The notes below the pieces were generated by a model. That model made no database searches. It had not been told where the DNA came from and was given only the letters and a program-made list of their open reading frames with translations. Shown here one piece after another: positions 8,735-17,728 of a stretch of 41,814 bases of DNA. Source of the DNA: Actinomycetota bacterium. Its GTDB lineage: Bacteria; Actinomycetota; Actinomycetes; Mycobacteriales; SCTD01. The number at the start of each line of letters is the position of its first letter. Position 1 is the first letter of the stretch. Made by a program: the position numbers and the translations under genes. The stretch covers positions 1 to 41,814 of the forward strand of contig JAHWJP010000008.1 of assembly GCA_019348355.1 (NCBI GenBank). Reading direction: 5' to 3'.

Positions 8735-8956
8735 TCAGTCGTTGCCGAAGCTGAACGCCGCCCACGGCCGGGCGATGATGACCTCCTCCTTCACCCCGGG
8801 CGGGACCGAGCCGTCGAGCTGCTTGGGCGTCCACGACTCGGTGCGGACCCACTGGGAGCCGCAGCTGCCGCAGGCGAACAGCGGCTTGTCCTCGTACACC
8901 TCGTCCGTCGGACCCCAGTTGCACTTGTCTTGACAGGGGGAGCTCTTCAGGGTCAC
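8735..8956 (-). CDS. Small Cys-rich (zinc-ribbon-like) protein
   Basis: A short protein of about 73 residues from the GTG at 8956 (76 from the ATG at 8965). The GTG is favoured because AGAGG (minus strand, 8966-8970) then lies 9 bases upstream, whereas it would abut the ATG. The sequence has CQDKC near the N-terminus and CGSCGSQW in the middle, four cysteines that could bind one zinc, followed by a conserved-looking TESWTPKQLDG and an acidic end. I recall similar uncharacterised short proteins in actinobacteria but no function. It is divergent from the acylphosphatase gene. Confidence 0.6.
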   Translation of the reverse strand: MTLKSSPCQDKCNWGPTDEVYEDKPLFACGSCGSQWVRTESWTPKQLDGSVPPGVKEEVIIARPWAAFSFGND

Positions 8957-8990
8957 CGGGGTCATCCTCTCGTCGGAAAGCCATGCTTAC

Positions 8991-8996
8991 TACCCT
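8991..8996 (+). promoter_or_regulatory. -10 box for acyP (leaderless)
   Basis: TACCCT lies 7 bases before the GTG at 9004. The same TANNNT spacing recurs before smc, ftsY and lepB, supporting a leaderless start. Confidence 0.35.
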
Positions 8997-9003
8997 GCGA
9001 GCC

Positions 9004-9306
9004 GTGAGCGCCACTCCGGACCTACAGCCGGACCGGCCGGCCCGTCTGACCGCCCACGTGAGCGGGCGTGTCCAGGGCGTCGGGTTCCGCTGGTGGACCC
9101 GGTCGCGGGCTCTCGAGCTCGGCCTTCGGGGGACTGTCGCCAACCTCGCCGACGGCCGGGTCGAGGTCGTCGCCGAGGGGGAGCGGCCCACCCTGCAGGC
9201 GCTGCTTGACCTGCTGCGCGGACCGAGGGCGCCTGGCCAGGTGGCGAACGTCGCCGAGCGCTGGTCGCAGCCGGACGGCCGATTCGAGGGCTTCGCCGAG
9301 CGCTGA
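9004..9306 (+). CDS. acyP: Acylphosphatase
   Basis: Hydrolyses carboxyl-phosphate bonds of acyl phosphates in the cytosol. The sequence carries the family signature VSGRVQGVGFRWWTRSRA, which includes the phosphate-binding arginine, and the later GTVANLADGRVEVVAEG with the catalytic asparagine. I chose GTG 9004 (100 aa) because the -10-like TACCCT sits 7 bases upstream and the homologous region begins soon after. An in-frame ATG at 8983 would add seven residues and lies at or before that promoter element. acyP commonly lies just upstream of smc in actinobacteria, as here. The rnc and mutM genes often found before it are absent from the window, where the accessory block sits instead. Confidence 0.9.
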   Translation: MSATPDLQPDRPARLTAHVSGRVQGVGFRWWTRSRALELGLRGTVANLADGRVEVVAEGERPTLQALLDLLRGPRAPGQVANVAERWSQPDGRFEGFAER

Positions 9307-9416
9307 CAAGGGGCCCGCGACCTTGACCCGAGAGGGTACGCCTGGCATCCTGGGAACACCGCCCCGCCGGCCATCGCCGAGGGAGCCGCTCACCTCAACG
9401 TGGAGGAATCGCATTC

Positions 9417-9620
9417 ATGGCCAAGGCCCTGTTCGGTCATGTCGGTGCCGGCACCGACCTCCGACTCGCCGAGGAGGTGCGCCGACTGCGACGCCGGGTC
9501 AGTGAGCTGGAGACCGAGCTGACCCGTGTGCGCGAGGCGCACCACGAGCTGGTCGCCTCGGTGACCGTCGCCGACGACATCCGTACGCTGCTGCTGGACG
9601 ACCAGCCGGCCCTCACCTAG
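9417..9620 (+). CDS. Small coiled-coil protein of unknown function
   Basis: A 67-aa protein with a good ribosome binding site (GGAGG about 10 bases before the ATG). After MAKALFGHVG, residues about 20-45 form a charged heptad-like helix (EEVRRLRRRVSELETEL), so a short coiled coil is likely. It ends in DDQPALT. Comparable short proteins sit next to smc in other actinobacteria as far as I recall, but I know of no assigned function. It is followed by a hairpin that probably ends its transcript before smc. Confidence 0.7.
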   Translation: MAKALFGHVGAGTDLRLAEEVRRLRRRVSELETELTRVREAHHELVASVTVADDIRTLLLDDQPALT

Positions 9621-9638
9621 CCGGCTCGCTTCACCTCG

Positions 9639-9669
9639 AGGGCGCCCCCGTACGCAACGGTGGCGCCCT
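9639..9669 (+). terminator. Hairpin between the coiled-coil gene and smc
   Basis: Perfect 8-bp stem AGGGCGCC (9639-9646) / GGCGCCCT (9662-9669) with a 15-nt loop and no U tract, as is common in high-GC terminators. It lies 20 bases after a stop codon. Confidence 0.5.
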
Positions 9670-9705
9670 TCGTGCTGCCGGAGATCGGCACGTCCGGTAC
9701 CCCGC

Positions 9706-9711
9706 TAGCCT
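9706..9711 (+). promoter_or_regulatory. -10 box for smc (leaderless)
   Basis: TAGCCT lies 6 bases before the GTG start of smc. No Shine-Dalgarno sequence intervenes. Confidence 0.4.
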
Positions 9712-9717
9712 CGCGGA

Positions 9718-12700
9718 GTGCACCTCAAGACCCTGACGCTGAAGGGCTTCAAGTCCTTCGCATCCCCGACGACGCTGCGCTTCGAGCAGGGCATCACCTG
9801 CGTGGTCGGCCCCAACGGCTCGGGCAAGAGCAACGTCGTCGACGCGATCGCCTGGGTGCTCGGCGAGCAGGGCGCGAAGGCGCTGCGCGGCGGCAAGATG
9901 GAGGACGTCATCTTCGCCGGCGCGCCCGGCCGCCCGCCGCTCGGCCGGGCCGAGGTCACGCTCACCATTGACAACAGCGACGGCGCGCTGCCGATCGACT
10001 ACACCGAGGTCAGCATCCGCCGGCTGATGTTCGCGGGCGGCGCCAGCGAGTACTCCCTGAACGGCGCCACCTGCCGCCTGGTCGACGTGCAGGAGCTGAT
10101 GAGCGACTCGGGCATCGGCCGCGAGCTGCACGTCGTGGTCGGCCAGGGCCAGCTCGACGCGGTCCTCGCGGCTCGGCCGGAGGACCGGCGGGGCTTCATC
10201 GAGGAGGCGGCCGGCGTCCTGAAGCACCGCAAGCGCAAGGAGCGGGCGCTGCGCAAGCTGGAGTCGACGGGCGCCAACCTGCACCGGCTGACCGACCTGA
10301 CCGCGGAGCTCCGGCGCCAGCTCAAGCCGCTCGGCCGCCAGGCGGAGGTCGCCCGTCGCGCCGCGCAGGTGCAGGCCGACCTGCGCGACGCCCGGCTGCG
10401 CCTGCTGGCAGACGAGCTGCTGCAGCAGCGCTGTGCCCTCGACGCCGAGATCGCGGACGAGACGGCCGTACGCGCGCGGCGCGCCGACGTGGAGCGCGAG
10501 CTCGCCGCGGCGCAGGCTCGCGAGGGGGAGCTCGAGGCGGCCGCGTCGGCTCAGGCGCCGGCGCTGGCTCGGGCGCAGGAGACGTGGTACCGCCTGTCAG
10601 CGCTCGAGGAGCGGCTGCGCGGCACCGCCACCCTGGCTGCCGAGCGGCACCGCCACCTCACCGGTGAGCTGCCCGAACAGCTCGCGACCGGGCGGGACCC
10701 CGAGCAGCTCGAGCTCGAGGCGGCCGGGGTGCGCGAGCAGGAGGCGCAACTCGCCGGCCAGCTCGCCGCCGACGGCGAATCCCTTCGCGACGCCGTCACC
10801 CGGCGCACCGACGCCGAGGCGGCGCTGGCCGCCGAAGAGAAGGCGCTGGTCGCGGCCGTACGCGCCATCGCTGACCGGCGGGAAGGCCTGGCCCGGCTGA
10901 CCGGTCAGGTCGGGGCGCTGCGCTCGCGGGCCGGCGCCGCCGAAGCCGAGCTGGGCCGCCTCGCGACCGCGCTCGCTGAAGCCCACGCCCGCGCGGCCCG
11001 CGCCCAGGCCGACCTGGAGCAGGCGCAGGCCGAGGCCGGCGGGCTCGACGCCGGCGAGCTCGACCTCGACGATCGGCACGGGGCCGCCGCCGCCGCGCTG
11101 GAGCAGGCGCAGCGCCGGCTGGCCGCGGCGCAGACCGGCGAGCGGGAGGCCGAGCGCGAACGGGGGACGTGGGCCGCCCGCCGCGACGCGCTGGCGCTGT
11201 CGCTGACCCGCGAGGGCTCCGGCGCGTTGCTGACGGCCGGGCTGCCCGGCGTGCTCGGCACGGTCGCGACGCTCGTCCGCGTCGAGGCCGGTTTCGAGGC
11301 GGCGCTGGCCGCGGCCCTCGGCGCGGTGGCCGACGCCGTCGCGGTCGCCTCGCCGGGTGACGCCGCCGCGGCGCTGGCGCGGCTCAAGGCCGACGACGCC
11401 GGCCGGGCCGGGCTGCTCGTCGGCGGAGCCGGCTATCGCGACGAACCGCCCTGGCCGGCGCTGCCCGACGGTGCCCACTGGGCGATCGACCTGGTCGCTG
11501 CGCCGCCGGCCCTGCGGCCGCCGCTGGCCCGGGCCCTGCGCCAGGTGGCGGTCGTGACCTCGCTCCAGGACGCGACCGAGCTGCTCGCCCAGCAGCCCGA
11601 TGTGCGTGCCGTGACGGTGGAGGGCGACCTGCTCGGAGCCGACTGGGCGGTCGGCGGGTCCGCGTCGGCGCCGTCGCTGCTGGAGGTGCAGGCGGCGGTC
11701 GACGAGGCCACCGCCGCCCACGACGACGCCCAGCGGCGGCAGGAACGGCTCCGCTTCGAGGTGCAGTCGGCGCGTACCGAGGTGGAGCACGCGACCGGCG
11801 CCGAGCAGGCCGCGCTCGCCGCCCTGCACCGGTCCGACGCCGCCATGGCGGCTTTCGCCGAGCGGCTCGGGCTGCTCGCCTCCGTCGCCCGCGCAGCCGC
11901 CGCCGAGGCCGGCCGGCTCGAGCAGTCCCGGGTACGCGCCGAGCAGGCCCACAACGGCGACCTGTCCGGGCTGGCCGAGCTCGAGCAGCGGCTCGCCGCC
12001 GCGCAGGCCGCGGGCGGTCCGGAGACGGCCGGTGAGCCGTCCACGGACCTGCGCGACCGGCTGCTCGCGGAGACCACCACGGCCCGGGCCGCCGAGGTGG
12101 AGGCGCGGCTGGCGGTGCGTACGGGGGAGGAGCGCGCCCGGGCGCTGGCCGGCCGGGCCGAGGCGCTCGAGCGCGGCGCCCGCGAGCAGCGGGCCGCTCG
12201 CGAGCGGTTGGTCGCTCTGCGGTCCGAGCGGTCGCGGGGCGCTGCCGTCGCCGAGCAGGTCGCCCGCGGCGCCCGGGAGGCGCTTCACCGCATCGCGGTC
12301 TCGCTGGCCGCCGCGGCCGCAGAGCGGGACGGCGCCGCCGCGGCCCGGACGGTCACGGACGGCGAGCTGCTCGCGCTGCGTACCCGCCTGCGCACTGTGT
12401 CAGCCGACCTCGACCGGCTCACCGACGTCGTCCACCGGGAGGAGGTGGCCCGCGCCGAGCAGCGACTGCGGATCGAGGCGCTGCAGGAGCGGGCCGTCGC
12501 CGAGTGGGGGGTGCCGGTCGACCGGCTGCTCGAGGAGTACGGCCCGCAGGTCCCGGTCCCGGTGACCAGCGAGACCGGGGAGGTCGACGCCGAGGCCGAG
12601 CCCACGGCGTACGACCGGGAAGCGCAGGAGAAGCGGGCGGCGACGGCGGAGCGGGCCCTCGCCCTGCTCGGGCGGGTCAACCCGCTGGCCCTCGAGGAGT

Positions 12701-13275
12701 TCGCGGCGCTCGAGGAGCGCTCGGCGTTCCTCACCACCCAGCTCGAGGACCTGCAGCAGACCCGTCGGGACCTGCTCGCCATCGTGCGCGACGTCGACGC
12801 GCGCATCCACGAGGTGTTCTCGGTCGCCTTCGAGGACACGGCCCGCGAGTTCGTGCAGGTGTTCGCGACGCTGTTCCCGGGCGGGGAAGGCTCACTCGTG
12901 CTCACCGAGCCCGACGACCTGCTCGCGACCGGCATCGAGGTGCTGGCCCGCCCGGCCGGCAAGAAAATCTCCCGGCTGTCGCTGCTGTCCGGCGGGGAGC
13001 GGTCGCTGACCGCGCTGGCGTTCCTGGTCGCGCTGTTCCGGGCCCGACCCTCGCCGTTCTACGTGCTGGACGAGGTCGAGGCGGCGCTCGACGACCGCAA
13101 CCTCACCCGGCTGCTGGCCCTGCTCGAAGGCCTGCGCGAGGCCTCCCAGCTCATCGTCATCACCCACCAGAAGCGCATGATGGAGATCGCTGATGCGTTG
13201 TACGGCGTGACCATGCGCGGCGACGGGGTCTCGGCTGTCGTCAGCCAGCGGCTGCGCGAGCCCGAGTCGGCCTGA
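9718..13275 (+). CDS. smc: Chromosome segregation protein SMC
   Basis: A 1185-aa SMC ATPase that, with ScpA and ScpB, organises and segregates the chromosome. Order of parts: N-terminal head with Walker A GPNGSGKSN (31-39) after the typical LTLKGFKSFA opening; a long Ala/Glu/Arg-rich coiled coil; a globular hinge at about 500-650; the returning coiled coil; and a C-terminal head with signature LLSGGERSLTALAF (about 1088) and Walker B YVLDEVEAALDD (about 1113). Length is normal for actinobacterial SMC. The GTG start is the only one giving a full N-terminal strand, and it lies 6 bases after a -10-like TAGCCT. ftsY follows, the usual order in this phylum. Confidence 0.97.
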   Translation: MHLKTLTLKGFKSFASPTTLRFEQGITCVVGPNGSGKSNVVDAIAWVLGEQGAKALRGGKMEDVIFAGAPGRPPLGRAEVTLTIDNSDGALPIDYTEVSIRRLMFAGGASEYSLNGATCRLVDVQELMSDSGIGRELHVVVGQGQLDAVLAARPEDRRGFIEEAAGVLKHRKRKERALRKLESTGANLHRLTDLTAELRRQLKPLGRQAEVARRAAQVQADLRDARLRLLADELLQQRCALDAEIADETAVRARRADVERELAAAQAREGELEAAASAQAPALARAQETWYRLSALEERLRGTATLAAERHRHLTGELPEQLATGRDPEQLELEAAGVREQEAQLAGQLAADGESLRDAVTRRTDAEAALAAEEKALVAAVRAIADRREGLARLTGQVGALRSRAGAAEAELGRLATALAEAHARAARAQADLEQAQAEAGGLDAGELDLDDRHGAAAAALEQAQRRLAAAQTGEREAERERGTWAARRDALALSLTREGSGALLTAGLPGVLGTVATLVRVEAGFEAALAAALGAVADAVAVASPGDAAAALARLKADDAGRAGLLVGGAGYRDEPPWPALPDGAHWAIDLVAAPPALRPPLARALRQVAVVTSLQDATELLAQQPDVRAVTVEGDLLGADWAVGGSASAPSLLEVQAAVDEATAAHDDAQRRQERLRFEVQSARTEVEHATGAEQAALAALHRSDAAMAAFAERLGLLASVARAAAAEAGRLEQSRVRAEQAHNGDLSGLAELEQRLAAAQAAGGPETAGEPSTDLRDRLLAETTTARAAEVEARLAVRTGEERARALAGRAEALERGAREQRAARERLVALRSERSRGAAVAEQVARGAREALHRIAVSLAAAAAERDGAAAARTVTDGELLALRTRLRTVSADLDRLTDVVHREEVARAEQRLRIEALQERAVAEWGVPVDRLLEEYGPQVPVPVTSETGEVDAEAEPTAYDREAQEKRAATAERALALLGRVNPLALEEFAALEERSAFLTTQLEDLQQTRRDLLAIVRDVDARIHEVFSVAFEDTAREFVQVFATLFPGGEGSLVLTEPDDLLATGIEVLARPAGKKISRLSLLSGGERSLTALAFLVALFRARPSPFYVLDEVEAALDDRNLTRLLALLEGLREASQLIVITHQKRMMEIADALYGVTMRGDGVSAVVSQRLREPESA

Positions 13276-13310
13276 GCTCGCTCCGCCCACCTCCGCCCTC
13301 CTCCGGCGCC

Positions 13311-13411
13311 GATCTTCGCCTTGTTGTGACCGACACGCCGACGGGAGCCGCCAGCTGACGAAGATCTTTTGTTGGGTGTGCGGCGGCGAATCGGACTGGG
13401 TGTGCGGCGGC
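13311..13411. repeat. Inverted and direct repeats between smc and ftsY
   Basis: Two structures lie side by side. GATCTTCG (13311-13318) is mirrored by CGAAGATC (13359-13366), a 40-nt-loop inverted repeat. TGGGTGTGCGGCGGC occurs twice in tandem with a 24-bp period (13373-13387 and 13397-13411). The region is otherwise non-coding. It could be a transcript end for smc or a copy of a dispersed intergenic element. Confidence 0.5.
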
Positions 13412-13439
13412 AGCCGGTCGGGATGCGCGCGGGCTGCGG

Positions 13440-13445
13440 TAGACA
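13440..13445 (+). promoter_or_regulatory. -10 box for ftsY (leaderless)
   Basis: TAGACA lies 6 bases before the GTG at 13452. The final A departs from TANNNT, so support comes mainly from the repeated spacing pattern in this window. Confidence 0.3.
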
Positions 13446-13451
13446 CAGCAG

Positions 13452-14657
13452 GTGCTCGATCTGCTCGGCCTCGTGGTCGCCATCCTCGTCCTGACGGTCG
13501 CCGTCGCCGTCGCCCTCGTGAGCGGTCGCGGGACCCGCCCGGTCGCGCCGGGTCCGCCGCGTCCCGAGGTGGACGCCGAACCGGGGCTGGGCGACGACGC
13601 CGCGGTGCCACGGGACACGCCGACCCGGACCGTCGAGGTCGTGGCCCTGCCGGAGGAGGTCGCGGCGCCGACACCGGCCCCGGTCGTGACACCGGCGGTC
13701 GTACCGCTGGACGTGCCCGAACCGACCGCCGGCCGGCTGACAAGGCTGCGCGCACGCTTGTCCCGTTCCCAGACCACCCTCGGGCGGGGGCTTTTCGCCC
13801 TGCTGTCCCGAGACGTCCTCGACGAGGACGCGTGGGAGGAGGTGGAGGACACCCTGCTCGGAGCGGACATGGGCGTCGCTGCGGCCACTGAGCTCGTCAC
13901 CCGCCTGCGCACCCGGGTGCGGGTGGACAGCGTCCGCACGCTCGCCGAGCTGCGCCCGCTGCTGCGCGAGGAGCTGGTCCGCGCAATCGGGACGGACGCC
14001 GACCGGACGCTGAAGACGATGCCGCACGAGGACGGCGGGCCGGCCGTGGTGCTCGTCGTCGGCGTCAACGGCACCGGCAAGACCACGACCTGCGGCAAGC
14101 TCGCCCGGGTCCTCGTGGCGGACGGCCGGTCGGTGGTGCTCGGCGCCGCGGACACCTTCCGTGCCGCCGCGGCCGATCAGCTCCAGACGTGGGGCGACCG
14201 GGTGGGCGCCAGCACCGTGCGGGGCCCGGAGGGGGGCGACCCCGCGAGCGTTGCCTTCGACGCCGTCGCCCGCGGCATGAGGGACGGCGTCGACACGGTG
14301 CTCATCGACACCGCCGGGCGGTTGCACACCAAGACCGGCCTCATGGACGAGCTCGGCAAGGTCAAGCGGGTGATCGAGAAGCACGGCCCCGTCGACGAGA
14401 CCCTGCTCGTGCTCGATGCGACGACCGGCCAGAACGGCGTCGTACAGGCTCGGGTGTTCACCGAGGCGGTGACCATCACCGGCATCGTGCTGACCAAGCT
14501 GGACGGCACCGCCAAGGGCGGCATCGTCATCGCCGTCCAGCGCGAGCTCGGCATCCCGGTCAAGCTCATCGGGCTGGGGGAGGGACCGGACGACCTGGCG
14601 CCGTTCGAGCCCGAGGCGTTCGCCGACGCCCTGCTCGGCGACGAGGCAGCTCTCTGA
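13452..14657 (+). CDS. ftsY: Signal recognition particle receptor FtsY
   Basis: The SRP receptor GTPase, which docks Ffh-ribosome complexes at the membrane. This 401-aa protein opens with a hydrophobic segment ([19 protein letters not shown], residues 3-21), so it is probably membrane-anchored as in other actinobacteria. A Pro/Glu-rich acidic linker of about 75 residues follows, then the N and G domains. The GTPase motifs are [13 protein letters not shown] (about 204-216), [20 protein letters not shown] and [10 protein letters not shown]. The C-terminus ends shortly after the closing helix region [13 protein letters not shown]. The partner gene ffh lies about 9 kb downstream on the same strand. 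Confidence 0.97.
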   Translation: MLDLLGLVVAILVLTVAVAVALVSGRGTRPVAPGPPRPEVDAEPGLGDDAAVPRDTPTRTVEVVALPEEVAAPTPAPVVTPAVVPLDVPEPTAGRLTRLRARLSRSQTTLGRGLFALLSRDVLDEDAWEEVEDTLLGADMGVAAATELVTRLRTRVRVDSVRTLAELRPLLREELVRAIGTDADRTLKTMPHEDGGPAVVLVVGVNGTGKTTTCGKLARVLVADGRSVVLGAADTFRAAAADQLQTWGDRVGASTVRGPEGGDPASVAFDAVARGMRDGVDTVLIDTAGRLHTKTGLMDELGKVKRVIEKHGPVDETLLVLDATTGQNGVVQARVFTEAVTITGIVLTKLDGTAKGGIVIAVQRELGIPVKLIGLGEGPDDLAPFEPEAFADALLGDEAAL

Positions 14658-14681
14658 CGGCGAGGCCGCCCGGCCGGAAGA

Positions 14682-14708
14682 ACCCGTGAGCGCCCGGTGA
14701 GCACGGGT
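14682..14708 (+). terminator. Hairpin after ftsY
   Basis: ACCCGTG (14682-14688) pairs with CACGGGT (14702-14708) around a 13-nt loop, 25 bases past the ftsY stop. There is no U tract. It is a plausible terminator for ftsY in a convergent gene arrangement. Confidence 0.45.
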
Positions 14709-14716
14709 CCGCCGGG

Positions 14717-14796
14717 CCCTGCACCGAAAACAGGTCGATCGCACCCTCTCCGGTGCACCCTGCACCGAAACAGGTCATTCGTCCTGTCCACGGTGC
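14717..14796. repeat. Paired hairpin repeats between ftsY and the methyltransferase gene
   Basis: A near-identical unit occurs twice: CCCTGCACCGAAAACAGGTC (14717-14736) and the same without one A (14758-14776). GCACCG and CGGTGC alternate across the region. The second unit folds well: GCACCG (14762-14767) with CGGTGC (14791-14796), enclosing ACAGG (14770-14774) with CCTGT (14783-14787). CGGTGCA-CCC-TGCACCG (14751-14767) is a further perfect palindrome. The structured RNA could act as a bidirectional terminator or be a small repeat element. Confidence 0.55.
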
Positions 14797-14904
14797 GCAC
14801 CTCCACGGGAGACACCCTTCTCCGACGGCCATTGTTCACGGGCACCGCACCCAGCGTGTAGGGGCCGGCGGCCTGGGGGCTGGAACCGGGCGGCGACGGT
14901 GCGC

Positions 14905-15501
14905 TCAGCCGGCCTCTGCCCCGGGCCGCCGGTCCACCGCGACGCACCAGTCGGCGTCGTCGTGCCAGGCAGCGCCGTCCCAGGTGGCGTAGCGGGCGAC
15001 CGGCTCGAGCCCGGCCAGCAGCGTCAACGCGTCGTATTCCGCGAGTGACATGCGGTCGGTGCGCCAGCCGCTGACCAGCCGTCCGCCCGGGCGCAGATGG
15101 GCGGCGGCCCGCCGCACCACCTCGGCCTCGGTGCCCGGGGCGAGGAAGACCATGACGTTGCCGGCCATCAGCACGACCTCGAAGCGCTCGGCGAGGTCCA
15201 GCGTGGCCAGGTCGTCCGGCAGCCAGCGCAGCCCGGGCGCCTCGGCCCGGGCGACCTCCAGCATGGAGCTGTCGCTGTCCACGCCGACGACCTCGTAGCC
15301 GCGGCGGGCCAGCTCCCGGGCCACCCGCCCGGTGCCGCAGCCCGCGTCCAGGACGGGCGCTCCGGTGAACCCGGGTCGGAGCAGCCGGTCCACGAAGGCG
15401 GCCTCGCCGTGGACGTCCGTGCCTGATGCGGCCAGCTCGCGAAACGCCTGCTCGTACGCCGGTCCGCGCGACCCACCCGTCTCGTCCGTCCACCTGTTCA
15501 C
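14905..15501 (-). CDS. Class I SAM-dependent methyltransferase
   Basis: A 198-aa Rossmann-fold methyltransferase. Motif I VLDAGCGTGRVA lies at 50-61, the acidic end of strand 2 is VVGVDSDSSML, motif II is FEVVLMAGNVMVFL, and motif III is LRPGGRLVSGW. The N-terminal EQAFRELAASGTDVHGEAAFVDRLL resembles small-molecule methyltransferases of the methyltransferase-25/11 type. The substrate cannot be told. The start is a GTG at 15501. The gene is divergent from amtB, and the GlnR boxes lie in the shared upstream region, so it might also respond to nitrogen; that is inference. Confidence 0.85.
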   Translation of the reverse strand: MNRWTDETGGSRGPAYEQAFRELAASGTDVHGEAAFVDRLLRPGFTGAPVLDAGCGTGRVARELARRGYEVVGVDSDSSMLEVARAEAPGLRWLPDDLATLDLAERFEVVLMAGNVMVFLAPGTEAEVVRRAAAHLRPGGRLVSGWRTDRMSLAEYDALTLLAGLEPVARYATWDGAAWHDDADWCVAVDRRPGAEAG

Positions 15502-15517
15502 CCCGCCAGTGTGGCGC

Positions 15518-15563
15518 GTAACGCGCCCGAAACAATTTGCGACATCTGTGACCCAGGCGAAAC
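15518..15563 (+). promoter_or_regulatory. Two GlnR operator boxes upstream of amtB
   Basis: GTAAC-n6-GAAAC (15518-15533) and GTGAC-n6-GAAAC (15548-15563) match the actinobacterial GlnR consensus gTnAc-n6-GaAAc, with starts 30 bp apart. A further GAAAC at 15581 has only a weak partner half. GlnR activates amtB under nitrogen limitation in streptomycetes and mycobacteria, and the sites lie about 85-130 bp before the amtB ATG. Confidence 0.85.
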
Positions 15564-15648
15564 ACGTCGAGGACCGACGAGAAACCTGGCCTCGGCACCC
15601 TCGTCACAAGCCCCGCCCCACCCGAGGTGCGGACAACCGAGGAGAAGC

Positions 15649-17722
<2,074 letters not shown>

Positions 17723-17728
17723 GTTTCG

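Noticed and set aside
8316-9374. Long minus-strand open frame over acyP
   Set aside because: It is the antisense of acyP and of the region around it. High GC keeps antisense frames open, and the composition is Arg/Ser/Pro-rich without domains.
10597-12288. 563-aa minus-strand frame inside smc
   Set aside because: Antisense shadow of the SMC coiled coil, Gly/Arg/Gln-rich with no domain.
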